NCBI GenBank assembly: GCA_963921795.1 | Contig: OY997642.1 | Span: 58,180,021 to 58,244,020, forward strand | Reading direction: 5' to 3' | Origin: Nannobrachium achirus | Lineage: Eukaryota; Chordata; Actinopteri; Myctophiformes; Myctophidae | Length of the DNA stretch: 64,000 nucleotides | Shown: positions 32,326 to 41,852 of the stretch, in pieces | Numbering within the stretch: position 1 is the stretch's first letter | Layout of the letters: each line of letters opens with the position of its first letter | Translations under genes and position numbers: made by a program | The notes under the pieces: generated by a model | Databases searched by the model: none | Seen by the model: the letters and a program-made list of their open reading frames with translations, nothing else | What the model was told of the DNA's origin: nothing

Positions 32326-32440
32326 ATTACTCAATGCCAAACTTTGCACACACACTCCTTGCCTGCCAATCCACAACCTCCACCCCTCCAGGGACCCCTG
32401 GAGCTCCAGGGACCCCCAGGGCTTATCTCCCGATTAGGAC
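32326..32440 (+). repeat. Fragment of the 12842 repeat family
   Basis: CAATGCCAAACTTTGCACAC and TTATCTCCCGATTAGG match the interior and the tail of the family at 12842/16014. Between them CCAGGGACCCCTGGAGCTCC is locally palindromic. Confidence 0.55.
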
Positions 32441-32510
32441 ACTTTCCAGCATAGTGACATGCAGAACAAACTGTCCATATAGTATGGTTTACATAAAAGT
32501 CAGTTGTCTT

Positions 32511-32542
32511 TCACACACACACACACACATATATATATATAC

Positions 32543-32585
<43 letters not shown>
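32511..32585. repeat. (CA)n(TA)n microsatellite
   Basis: Short CA repeat followed by TA/CATA repeats. Confidence 0.95.
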
Positions 32586-32586
<1 letters not shown>

Positions 32587-33643
32587 GTGGGTGACGTGAC
32601 GTAACGTTTTCGCTGTCCTCGGTGTCAAACATGTATAAATAAAAAATATATTTGTCAAAAACCTTCTGAATATTGTGCCGGACATTAAGCTTTATGTGAA
32701 CTTACTCAAGATTAAAACATTTCATTCCTCATTTCTTCAGAATTTTCAACCAAACATGGCAAAACTCATATGGTGTGACTGTCCTGACCTTGTTTCTCAA
32801 AGTGGGAACTTGAATAAAACTAAGAAAAAGAATTGCTAAAAATCATTTGAAAATGAATTTAGGCTAAAAAAATGTCTATTTGTGAGCCTATATCTTTTCA
32901 AAGTCAAAGCATAATGTTTTCAGTCATTTCTGATCAAAAACATTTTGTCCCCCAAACCAAAATCATTTGGTGTGACACTAGTTTGGACAAATTAAACAGG
33001 CAATTATTTGGACACCTATTGGCTAGAGAGGTCCTTCTTCTGTAAGGCTATTCAGCACTCCCAGCACAACTGCAAGACAGGTGTCTGAGGTGAGTTATGA
33101 TTTTAACATTTTCATGAAATGCCATCTAGTTGAAACTTTGACAAACTCACCACTTTGGATGTCTGTTGGTGTGACACCTTTTCATTAAAAAAAGCTTAAG
33201 TTATTTGAAGTTTTGGTCATATTTCCATGTAGATCTAGGTTGCTTTGTTATAGCTAGCATGATGTTAGCATGCTAATGTGTACATAGTAGCCTCAAGGTA
33301 AACCTAAATGCAGAAAACGTAATATGGTGTGACACTTAATCATAATGGTGTGACATGTCTGCTTGTCACGCCATATGACTTGATTGTCACACCATATGAT
33401 TTATACTGTATTTAACTACAGATATAACAATAAATAACAAAGTTCCATGTTTCTTTTGTACATTTAAACATTTGTTTTAAACATTTTTACATAAAATGTA
33501 ATTTAGCTTCATTCAGTGATACTTCAAATTCATCAGACAGAGCAGAAACCCCTTCACAGAAACCTTAACATATTGTTTCAATCTAAACAATATTTTCTCT
33601 TTGTCTTAAACTATACATTCCATTTTCTTTTGTCAGCTGGAAA

Positions 33644-33735
33644 ATGACAAGTGCTGAGAGAACGAGAAAGTACAGGGAGAAACTAAACAATGACCCAGCA
33701 AGGAGAGAGGAGCCAAAGGGGCGAGACTGCATTTT
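33644..33735 (+). pseudogene. Fragment starting MTSAERTRKYREKLNNDPA
   Basis: After an acceptor-like TTTTGTCAG, ATGACAAGTGCTGAGAGAAC opens MTSAERTRKYREKLNNDPAR and continues with REE before losing the frame. Short basic N-termini of this ERxRKYREKL type recur in uncharacterised multicopy fish ORFs. It lies in the middle of the GGTGTGACA motif zone and may be the first exon of that element's protein. Confidence 0.45.
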
Positions 33736-33931
33736 CTACGAAGAGCAGGAGGTTGTCTGTGGCATAGCAGAACCGCAACAAGGCAGCCGGTTTTACTACC
33801 CTCACCAAATATGACTGGCTGATGTACAATACAGTCTAAATGTATAATCTAATCTGATCTAATACTTTTGTACTTTCACTCACTGGACTGGACAGTGGAC
33901 AGTGTTAAGGTAGGACCCGAGACAAAACTAG

Positions 33932-33998
33932 CGAAAATAGCTGATCTACAAGCTCTCAACACGTTGTGCTGCGAGAGCTTGTAGATCAGCTATTTTCG
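33932..33998. repeat. Short hairpin repeat, best-preserved copy
   Basis: CGAAAATAGCTGATCTACAA + GCTCT and AGAGC + TTGTAGATCAGCTATTTTCG are perfect 25-bp arms around a 17-bp centre CAACACGTTGTGCTGCG. The flanks give no obvious target duplication. Confidence 0.95.
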
Positions 33999-33999
33999 G

Positions 34000-34970
34000 A
34001 GTTGCGCAACCCAGCACTCTTTAGCTAGTGGAGATGTGGTGTAATGTCATGATTCCTAATTACATTTGTTCAACACAAAATGCTGTGTTCAAGTTCAGGA
34101 GACTTCTGAAAAAAGCAATTTACCTGAATGCTGAGTTCTGTTTCCACTAATTGGTGTTAATAAAATGTTGCCTTGGCTCCAAGTGTGGCTATGCGCCTTA
34201 TTGTCTCTTTAGGATCCTTCTGCCGTGGGCCGGCAGAAGACTTAGGTGTGCGTAGCATTCCTGTTTACATCCTCATCATCCATCTACTACTACAATTCTT
34301 TCTTATCCCATGTTAAAGCCCTACAATAATATCCTGTTCAGAAATATTAAGGCCATGTTATCCTGGGTAATTGTTTAATCAATCAGTAAAGTTCAGTACT
34401 CACTAATAGGTAGGTTAAAACACAGTTTGCTTTGACACATGAAGATATGATCATACGGTGTGACACTAAATCATTTGGTGTGACATTCCAAATAGTGAAA
34501 AATCATACCTTTATTAATGATTAAACCAAAAAAATGTTCATGGATTACATAGAGAATATTATCAGGAAGAGTCACAATTTTTGACAGAATACATTTAAAA
34601 TATGTTGTAAGATCATGAACATGGGCCTCACACAGAGTGTCGATTATGAAAAAAATATACAGATATAATTAATTTTCAAAAAACTATAGTGGATCACTGG
34701 TTAGTTATGATAGAGGACTTTGATAAAGTGAGTAACTTAAGAAAGATGTACTCCATTTTCATTTTATGAACAATTATTTTCATGTCACACCATATGACGA
34801 TTTTAGGCACAAGTACAACAAACTGCTGAATAAAGTCTGATTCCAATAAAATATCTAAAAACAAAATGTATCTCCCTAAGGTTGAGAGTGAGTAGAACAA
34901 AAGTAAATAACTTTTATGCCTGCAATTTAAAGTTTTTTTAAAAACACATTTTTTGGGGCGTCAAGTCACT
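34000..34970. other. No gene recognised
   Basis: AT-rich; apart from motif copies near 34450-34800 only short open frames without family features are seen. Confidence 0.4.
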
Positions 34971-34973
34971 GAT

Positions 34974-34974
<1 letters not shown>

Positions 34975-35009
<35 letters not shown>

Positions 35010-35010
35010 C
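34975..35010. repeat. (TA)n microsatellite
   Basis: About 16 TA repeats. Confidence 0.95.
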
Positions 35011-35122
35011 ATTTATTTATTTCATAAATATTTTTCATCACAATTGGGTTTGTGGGGAGCCATCCCTGCTTCAAGCTGTCACAGCACGGCACCAACACTT
35101 CAAACTAGTTAAAAAACCCAAT

Positions 35123-35168
35123 ACAGCAGATCTACAAGCACCTCACAGATCTACAAGCACCTCGCACA
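35123..35168. repeat. Tandem CAGATCTACAAGCACCTC
   Basis: CAGATCTACAAGCACCTC occurs twice in succession. The GATCTACAAGC word is that of the short hairpin family, but here it is in direct orientation. Confidence 0.75.
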
Positions 35169-35576
35169 TGCCAGGGACAGAGTTAGGTTGGCCTGCATAA
35201 GCCTTGCTGTCAACACACTATACTACACCACTCAGGCCACCAAGCCAGGTGTGGTCAATTAGTGCCTTCTTTTGATCAGTGGCTTCTGCTTGATGAGTGG
35301 CACCAGTCTGTCTTTGTTCACTGGTCAGTCAAGTTCACTGGGAGAGAATATGTTTCAGATCAGTGCAAGTGTATTTGTTTTCCATTTGGACTTACTGTGT
35401 TTTGTTGGTACAGTATGCGTGCGACTAACATATTTCTGATAATTCCAATTTGTTTGTTGTTTAATTAGCCGGATTGTGAATGCCCTGCATTTTTCTTTCA
35501 TCTTTAGAACCACACGTGTGTAACAAAACAGAGTGGTGATCATTTGGTGTGGGTGAAGAGAAGAAAAACATTTCAT

Positions 35577-35690
35577 TAAAGGAGTAGTTCACCCCCAAAG
35601 TGACTTTTTTTCTATTGAACTCAAGTCTCCATGGCGTGAGTAATACATTGAAAAAATAAGTCATTTTGGGGGTGAACTACTCCTTGAATG
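35577..35690. repeat. Palindromic MITE GGAGTAGTTCACCCCCAAA
   Basis: AAGGAGTAGTTCACCCCCAA + AGTGACTT and the reverse complement AAGTCATTTTGGGGGTGAAC + TACTCCTT are arms of about 28 bp around a 55-bp centre. Confidence 0.9.
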
Positions 35691-35727
35691 TCAGTTTTGT
35701 GGTGTTTTGACTGGACACCCTGAGGAT

Positions 35728-35745
35728 ATTGCCAGATAGATAGGC

Positions 35746-35794
<49 letters not shown>
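35728..35794. repeat. (CAGA)n microsatellite
   Basis: About 16 CAGA tetranucleotides, preceded by ATAGATAGG. Confidence 0.96.
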
Positions 35795-35796
<2 letters not shown>

Positions 35797-35839
35797 GAAT
35801 TGTAGGCCTTGCATTTATTTGACTTGGTTCCAACAGATG

Positions 35840-36262
35840 GCGAAAATAGCTAATCTTCAAGCTCACAATGCCTCACTGTTTGGACAAAGAGTTGAGGCGT
35901 TACATTTTGTAAAACACGGCCTTGTGAAAATAGCAGATCTACATGCTCACAACACCTCACAACGCAGGGCGGCGTGAGCATGTAGATCTGATATTTTCAC
36001 AATTTCTGCCCCTAATATTTAATTTATCATTTTAAAAGTATTAAAAAGTCCTTAAATTGTCTCTTTAGAAATGTGCAGATAGCCTCTGTACACTGTTGAG
36101 TGGAAAAACAATGTTTCACATTAAGCTAAACATTTGGGACCACCCAAGATCATTTGGAGACCCCTCTAGGGGTCCCATAGTTGAACCACTGACTTATAAG
36201 GGGAGTATGGAGACCCCTCTAGGGGTCCCATAGTTGAACCATTGACTTATAAGGGGAGTATA
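35840..36262. mobile_element. Charlie-like hAT fragment carrying a hairpin, with a 3' tandem duplication
   Basis: GAGTTGAGGCGTTACATTTTG, AAAACACGGCC, TATTAAAAAGTCCTTAAATTG and ACAATGTTTCACATTAAGCT match the hAT copy at 44755-45187 in the same order. A hairpin-family palindrome (35924-36000) occupies the same internal position in both. A GAGACCCCTCTAGGGGTCCC-containing block of about 60 bp is duplicated in tandem at 36157-36262. Confidence 0.8.
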
Positions 36263-36359
36263 TGAGGCTGGATCCGTCTGGAACACTGCACTAGGCTCTC
36301 GCCAGCTCTGTAGCTCTCCACACTTGAACAGTTGTGTCCTTAAATTCAATTATAATAAT

Positions 36360-36740
36360 TAACCCCTGTGTATACGGGCAATAGTTTTACATGACTTTGT
36401 GTACACAGCCAATAGTTTTACATGAACATGTTCAGGCTTTAGTACTGTACTGTCTCGTGTAGCCCAACAGAGCCCATCACAGCACAACACGGCCCACCAG
36501 AGCCCAATACAGCCTACCAGAGCCCAATAGACTCCAGCAAACCTAAGTCCAGCCCAGTCCTGCCCAATAGGAGTATAGACCAGGGAAGGGGGGTAGTTAG
36601 ATGACTCCACCAGGCCATTACAGTGACTGTAATGGCAGACCAGGGTAGACAGGACTGCACCAGACTCCACCAGGCTGCTCCATGCTCCAGCCAGCTCTGT
36701 AGATCCTGTGTACACGGCACTCCTAACTCGAAAGGTCAAG
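36360..36740. repeat. Repeat block A, copy 1
   Basis: GGGCAATAGTTTTACATGAC, CTTTAGTACTGTACTG, TCGTGTAGCCCAACAGAGCC, several CACCAGAGCCCAATA words, CTGCTCCATGCTCCAGCCAG and CTCCTAACTCGAAAGGTCAA all recur at 37838-38260. It contains many short AGCCCA/CAGAGCC iterations, giving Trp/Leu-rich minus-strand frames that are not genes. Confidence 0.9.
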
Positions 36741-36769
36741 GAAAAGGGTCGTTTTAGGCGTCAAAACAG

Positions 36770-37760
36770 GCCCTTTGTCCTTAAAATGAATAAAAAAATC
36801 AAAAAAATATGTTTTGTTTCAGGCAGGACACATGTTTCATATTTGAAGCATGCCCGATCTGATGGAATGGGTTTCGTGTCTCTCCGACACTTTGAACCCT
36901 TTACGATTGCGAAAAAGACACCGAAACCCGGATTTTTGTCCTTAACTCATTTAGTGCCACCCCTTTCACCACTAGAGGGCGCCCAGTGGCCATAGAAAAT
37001 CCCATAGAGATATGCTGGTATATGCAGAAGCCCTGCAGCCATGACTTGCCTGAACACTTTCCTTTGTGCATGTACAGGAAGAGGATGAAGTTAGCTTGAA
37101 GTTAGCTATTGGCTACCAAGCATTTTAGAAGCCTTATTTTCGTCAACTTAGCCATGATTAAACCTTGCACACCTCATGCATGGGAAAAAAACAGAGAAGA
37201 ATGAGCTCTAAAAAATCCAATGCAATCCTGGATTGCATTGGAGTGGATTTGTGCAGTTTGTTCAAAGCTTTCAAACAAAAAAATCCGATTGGAAATCCGT
37301 TCAGGCATTCTTGAGATAATCGCCATTATGTTTTACATGTTATGTAAACAAACATGGCTGCCCTGTATGTTAGATGGGGTTGTATGGGGGTGGAACATGC
37401 AAAATCGCGATTGAAATCATGTTCACTAGATTTGATGGGGTCCAAAAAAAAAAAATCAAAAAAAATTTTTTCAAAAAAAAACAATTTTTTTTTTTTTTTT
37501 TTTTTTTAATATCCCGAACTAGTTCGGGATAGGCACTCTGGGATGCGATAATATATCCCGAACTAATTCGGGATAGGCACTCAATGAGTTAAAATCAATA
37601 AAAAAATCTAAAAAAATCTGTTTGTTTTACGCAGGAAACACTTTTCATATTTGAAGGATGCCTGATCCGATGGAATGGGTTTCGTGTCTCTCCGACAATT
37701 TTAACCCTTTATGATTGCGAAAAAGACACAAAATTTGCACGCCACCAACACGATTACACA
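36770..37760. repeat. Repeat block B pair with CCCGAACTAGTTCGGG palindromes
   Basis: TGGAATGGGTTTCGTGTCTC with TCCGACA and ATTGCGAAAAAGACAC occurs at about 36860-36925 and again at 37670-37730. Between them are A and T homopolymers (37445-37508) and two 22-bp palindromes 44 bp apart (37510-37531 perfect, core CCCGAACTAGTTCGGG; 37554-37575 with one mismatch). Confidence 0.85.
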
Positions 37761-37837
37761 TTCTTTCGGATACAAAACACTTATTCTGACTTACTTTTTG
37801 ACGCTGAATCCAACAAACCCGGTCTCGTGTCTCTACG

Positions 37838-38260
37838 ACACTCCTAACTCGAAAGGTCAAGGAAAAAGCCACTGTGTACACGGGCAATAGTTTTACATGA
37901 CTTTGTGTACACGGTCAATAGTTTTACATGAACATGTCTAGGCTTTAGTACTGTACTGCCTCGTGTAGCCCAACAGAGCCCAGCACAGCACAACACGGCC
38001 CACCAGAGCCCAATACAGCCTACCAGAGCCCAATAGAGTCCAGCAAACCTAAGTCCAGCCCAGTCCTGCCGAGTAGGAGTATAGACCGGGGAAAGGGGGT
38101 AGTTAGATGACTCCACCAGGCCATTACTGTCCAGATCTGGCTTGAACAGGCCAGACCAGGGTAGACAGGACTGCACCAGACTCCACCAGGCTGCTCCATG
38201 CTCCAGCCAGCTCTGTAGATCCTTGCACATGCGATTAACCACTGTGTACACGGGCAATAG
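37838..38260. repeat. Repeat block A, copy 2
   Basis: Colinear with 36360-36740, with a 40-bp difference near 38128-38160 (CCAGATCTGGCTTGAACAGG). It runs directly into the 66-bp minisatellite through ACTGTGTACACGGGCAATAG. Confidence 0.9.
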
Positions 38261-38274
38261 TTTTAAGTTTTACA

Positions 38275-39262
38275 TGAACCCTCAGATGGACACTGTGGGC
38301 TTATCAAGTGGTCCATGGCCGGTTCTCAAAGTGAGGTCGGGGGGCCCACAGTGTCCCTCTGAGGGGACACGGCACAGACCGTGTACACGAAGGGCAGGAG
38401 CAAGTGTTCAAGTCCCATAGAATCTATGGGAAATGTACACAGGCGTGTACAAAGTCACCAGTAGTTTTACATGAACACTCAGAGGGACACTGTGGGCTTA
38501 TCAAGTGGTCCATGGTCGGTTCTCAAAGTGAGGTCGGGGGACCCTCAGAGGGACACTGTGGGCTTATCAAGTGGTCCATGGTCGGTTCTCAAAGTGAGGT
38601 CGGGGACCCTCAGAGGGACACTTTGGGCTTATCAAGTGGTCCATGGTCGGTTCTCAAAGTGAGGTCGGGGACCCTCAGAGGGACACTTTGGGCTTATCAA
38701 GTGGTCCATGGTCGGTTCTCAAGTGGTCCATGGTCGGTTCTCAAAGTGAGGTCGGGGGACCCTCAGAGGGACACTGTGGGCTTATCAAGTGGTCCATGGC
38801 CGGTTCTCAAAGTGAGGTCGGGGGGCCCACAGTGTCCCTCTGAGGGGACACGGCACAGACCGTGTACACAAAGGGCAGGAGCAAGTGTTCAAGTCCCATA
38901 GAATCTATGGGAAATGTACACAGGCGTGTACAAAGTCACCAGTAGTTTTACATGAACCCTCAGAGGGACACTGTGGGCTTATCAAGTGGTCCATGGTCGG
39001 TTCTCAAAGTGAGGTCGGGGGACCCTCAGAGGGACACTGTGGGCTTATCAAGTGGTCCATGGTCGGTTCTCAAAGTGAGGTCGGGGGACCCTCAGAGGGA
39101 CACTGTGGGCTTATCAAGTGGTCCATGGTCGGTTCTCAAAGTGAGGTCGAGGGACCCTCAGAGGGACACCGTGGGCTTATCAAGTGGTCCATGGTCGGTT
39201 CTCAAAGTGAGGTCGGGGGACCCTCAGAGGGACACTGGGCTTATCAAGTGGGAGCACAAAGT
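38275..39262 (+). repeat. 66-bp minisatellite, plus-oriented arm with higher-order structure
   Basis: The unit is CCCTCAGAGGGACACTGTGG + GCTTATCAAGTGGTCCATGG + TCGGTTCTCAAAGTGAGGTC + GGGGGA, 65-66 bp, with about eleven copies in groups of 1, 6 and 5. Groups are separated by a spacer of about 130 bp holding CACGGCACAGACCGTGTACA, GGCAGGAGCAAGTGTTCAAG and CCCATAGAATCTATGGG. Because 66 is a multiple of 3, long frames with a 22-residue period appear; they are not evidence of a protein. Confidence 0.97.
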
Positions 39263-39536
39263 TGGTGAGGGGGGTACTAGCTATAGTAGGATGATCAGGC
39301 TTGTCGAGGCCAAAGGGTGTACTAGAGTCTTAATAGGCACCATTAGGTTGTTCTAGGCCATTGTCTGCCCTTTAGCTGCTCACACAATTGAGACCAAACA
39401 CTGTGTACAGGAGCCTTAGTTTGTGTGTACATGACCAATAGTTTTAAATGGATATTTCTAGTCCATCGCACACCGCTGCCTTGTGCACCCTTGGTTGGTT
39501 CGTCTTTGTTTGGGAAGGAGGGACTTTGAGGATGTA
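39263..39536. other. Spacer between the opposed minisatellite arms
   Basis: About 270 bp of non-repetitive sequence. No gene. It forms the centre of the 2-kb inverted arrangement. Confidence 0.7.
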
Positions 39537-40468
39537 CCTCACTTTGAGAACCGACCATGGACCACTTGATAAGCCCACAGTGTCCCTCTGAGGGTCCCCC
39601 GACCTCACTTTGAGAACCGACCATGGACCACTTGATAAGCCCACGGTGTCCCTCTGAGGGTCCCTCGACCTCACTTTGAGAACCGACCATGGACCACTTG
39701 ATAAGCCCACAGTGTCCCTCTGAGGGTCCCCCGACCTCACTTTGAGAACTGACCATGGACCACTTGATAAGCCCACAGTGTCCCTCTGAGGGTCCCCCGA
39801 CCTCACTTTGAGAACCGACCATGGACCACTTGATAAGCCCACAGTGTCCCTCTGAGGGTCCCCGACCTCACTTTGAGAACCGACCATGGACCACTTGATA
39901 AGCCCACAGTGTCCCTCTGAGGGTTCATGTAAAACTACTGGTGACTTTGTACACGCCTGTGTACATTTCCCATAGATTCTATGGGACTTGAACACTTGCT
40001 CCTGCCCTTCGTGTACACGGTCTGTGCCGTGTCCCCTCAGAGGGACACTGTGGGCCCCCCGACCTCACTTTGAGAACCGGCCATGGACCACTTGATAAGC
40101 CCACAGTGTCCCTCTGAGGGTCCCCCGACCTCACTTTGAGAACCACCACGGACCACTTGATAAGCCCACAGTGTCCCTCTGAGGGTCCCCCGACCTCACT
40201 TTGAGAACCGACCACGGACCACTTGATAAGCCCACAGTGTCCCTCTGAGGGTCCCCCGACCTCACTTTGAGAACCGACCACGGACCACTTGATAAGCCCA
40301 CAGTGTCCCTCTGAGGGTCCCCCGACCTCACTTTGAGAACCGACCATGGACCACTTGATAAGCCCACAGTGTCCCTCTGAGGGTCCCCCGACCTCACTTT
40401 GAGAACCACCACGGACCACTTGATAAGCCCACAGTGTCCCTCTGAGGGTTCATGTAAAACTACTGGTC
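39537..40468 (-). repeat. 66-bp minisatellite, minus-oriented arm
   Basis: About twelve units in reverse orientation in two groups of six, separated by the same spacer reversed (39916-40060). Variants with CCACGGACCAC in place of CCATGGACCAC are confined to the distal group, indicating local homogenisation. A spacer copy in the plus orientation follows at 40535-40610. Confidence 0.97.
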
Positions 40469-40680
40469 GTGAACACCAACTAGGGCCTGTGTACATATGG
40501 CTCTCTGCTGCCCCCCATTGAGAAACTATAGACGGCACAGACCGTGTACACGAAGGGCAGGAGCAAGTGTTCAAGTCCCATAGAATCTATGGGAAATGTA
40601 CAAAGTCGTGTACAAAGCCACCGGTTGGTACACGAGCCATAGTTTTTTTTCATTGTAGCTCCCTACAGTGTACACGACTT

Positions 40681-40682
40681 TG

Positions 40683-40719
<37 letters not shown>

Positions 40720-40720
40720 G
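40681..40720. repeat. (ATT)n microsatellite
   Basis: About 13 ATT trinucleotides. Confidence 0.96.
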
Positions 40721-40734
40721 TGGAAACAACATAC

Positions 40735-40985
40735 CCGCTTTCTTCATTCTTTTCCCATTCCCATCCTCTGACTTCATGTTTCTTCCTCTCTTACGGACGG
40801 ACAGGGGCGGAGGACAGACAGAGGCGGGGGACAGATGAGAAGGGTTCCCATTCTCATCATCTGCCTTAGTCTTTCTCCCTCTCTTACGGACAGTCAGGTT
40901 GGGAGGACAGACAAAGGGGGCAGGCAGATGAGAAGGGTTCCCATTCCCATCCTCTGCCTTCTTCTTCCTCCCTAGTCGAGGACCC
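40735..40985. repeat. About 95-bp tandem repeat
   Basis: CATTCCCATCCTCTG, TCTTCCTCTCTTACGGAC, GGAGGACAGACA and CAGATGAGAAGGGTTCCCAT recur two to three times. Minus-strand frames through it are Lys/Gly-rich and repeat-driven. Confidence 0.8.
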
Positions 40986-41026
40986 ACATGGCCAAAAGCT
41001 CAAAGAAAAGAGGGGTACCTGTGATT

Positions 41027-41642
41027 TTCTGCCGTACTTTTTATTTCAGTTTTATCTATTAGGTTGGTCATTAAGGTCCACAGAATGAGAGGCCTGCTCT
41101 GCCGGAAACATCGCGAAAAAAAGTTATGGCCATTTGTATATTCACTGTCCCATTGACTCCACTAGAAATATTAAAAAAAAGAAAAAAAGTCTGCTTTAAT
41201 TAGCATGTGAGGGGTCAAATTAGGGATTCTTCGTGATTCTGAATCCATTGCAAGCATTTGTTTTGCATGAAAAACATTCCTTGGGCAAGATATCAACCCC
41301 CCAAAACAGTCAAAAGTGATGAGTCATCACTTTTTTTCCACTTTTCACAGTTTTGGGCTGCCGAAAAGTAACCCAAGCAATGTTTTTTATGCAAAACAAA
41401 TGCTTGCAATGGATTCAGAATCATGAAGAACCCCTAATTTGACCCCTCACATGCTAATTAAAGCAGATGTTTTTTATTTTTTTTAATATTTCTAGTGGAG
41501 TCAATGGGACAGTGAATATACAAATGGCCATAACTTTTTTTCGCGATGTTTCCGGCAGAGCAGGCCTCTCATTCTGTGGATTTTAATGACCAAACTAATA
41601 GATAAAATAGAAATAAAAAGTACGGCAGAAAATCACAGGTCC
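41027..41642. mobile_element. 600-bp foldback element
   Basis: GTGATTTTCTGCCGTACTTT at the left and AAAGTACGGCAGAAAATCAC at the right are outer ends of arms about 290 bp long. Inner landmarks include GGCCTGCTCTGCCGGAAACA / TGTTTCCGGCAGAGCAGGCC and GAATCCATTGCAAGCATTTG / CAAATGCTTGCAATGGATTC. The centre lies near 41330. A full-length near-palindrome with no coding capacity. Confidence 0.93.
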
Positions 41643-41689
41643 CCTCCCATTTTGGGGACTGGGTCCCCGACTACCCCCTCTTAGGAATT

Positions 41690-41852
41690 GTAGAGGGAGT
41701 AGAGAGAGGAGTCTGTTCAGTCAGAGAGGGGACAGAGTGAGGAGGAGTCTGGACAGTCATAGAGGGAGTAGAGAGTGTAGTCTGGTTGTTTTGAGAGGGG
41801 ACAGTCATAGAGGGAGTAGAGAGTGGAGTCTGGTTGTTTTGAGAGGGGTCCA
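41690..41852 (+). repeat. 48-bp minisatellite, left part
   Basis: The unit is ACAGTCATAGAGGGAGTAGA + GAGTGGAGTCTGGTTGTTTT + GAGAGGGG, 48 bp, about three copies. The same array continues at 42863 after the inserted foldback element. Confidence 0.93.

Larger units (their letters stand above)
32766..34797. repeat. Zone with ten copies of AATCATWTGGTGTGACA
   Basis: Near-matches to a 17-bp motif lie at about 32766, 32962, 33161, 33318, 33338, 34449 and 34469 forward, and 33364, 33385 and 34783 reversed. The sequence between copies shows no repetition. Clustering at two sides (32.77-33.40 and 34.45-34.80) around a coding-like fragment at 33644 suggests subterminal binding motifs of a degraded DNA transposon. 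I found no termini. Confidence 0.7.

Noticed and set aside
36359..38257. Trp/Leu-rich minus-strand proteins in block A
   Set aside because: They derive from short AGCCCA/CAGAGCC iterations within a duplicated noncoding block.
38404..40574. Open frames of 130-180 codons with a 22-residue repeat
   Set aside because: The 66-bp minisatellite is a multiple of three, so several frames stay open on both strands. There is no start context, splice signal or codon bias to favour one.
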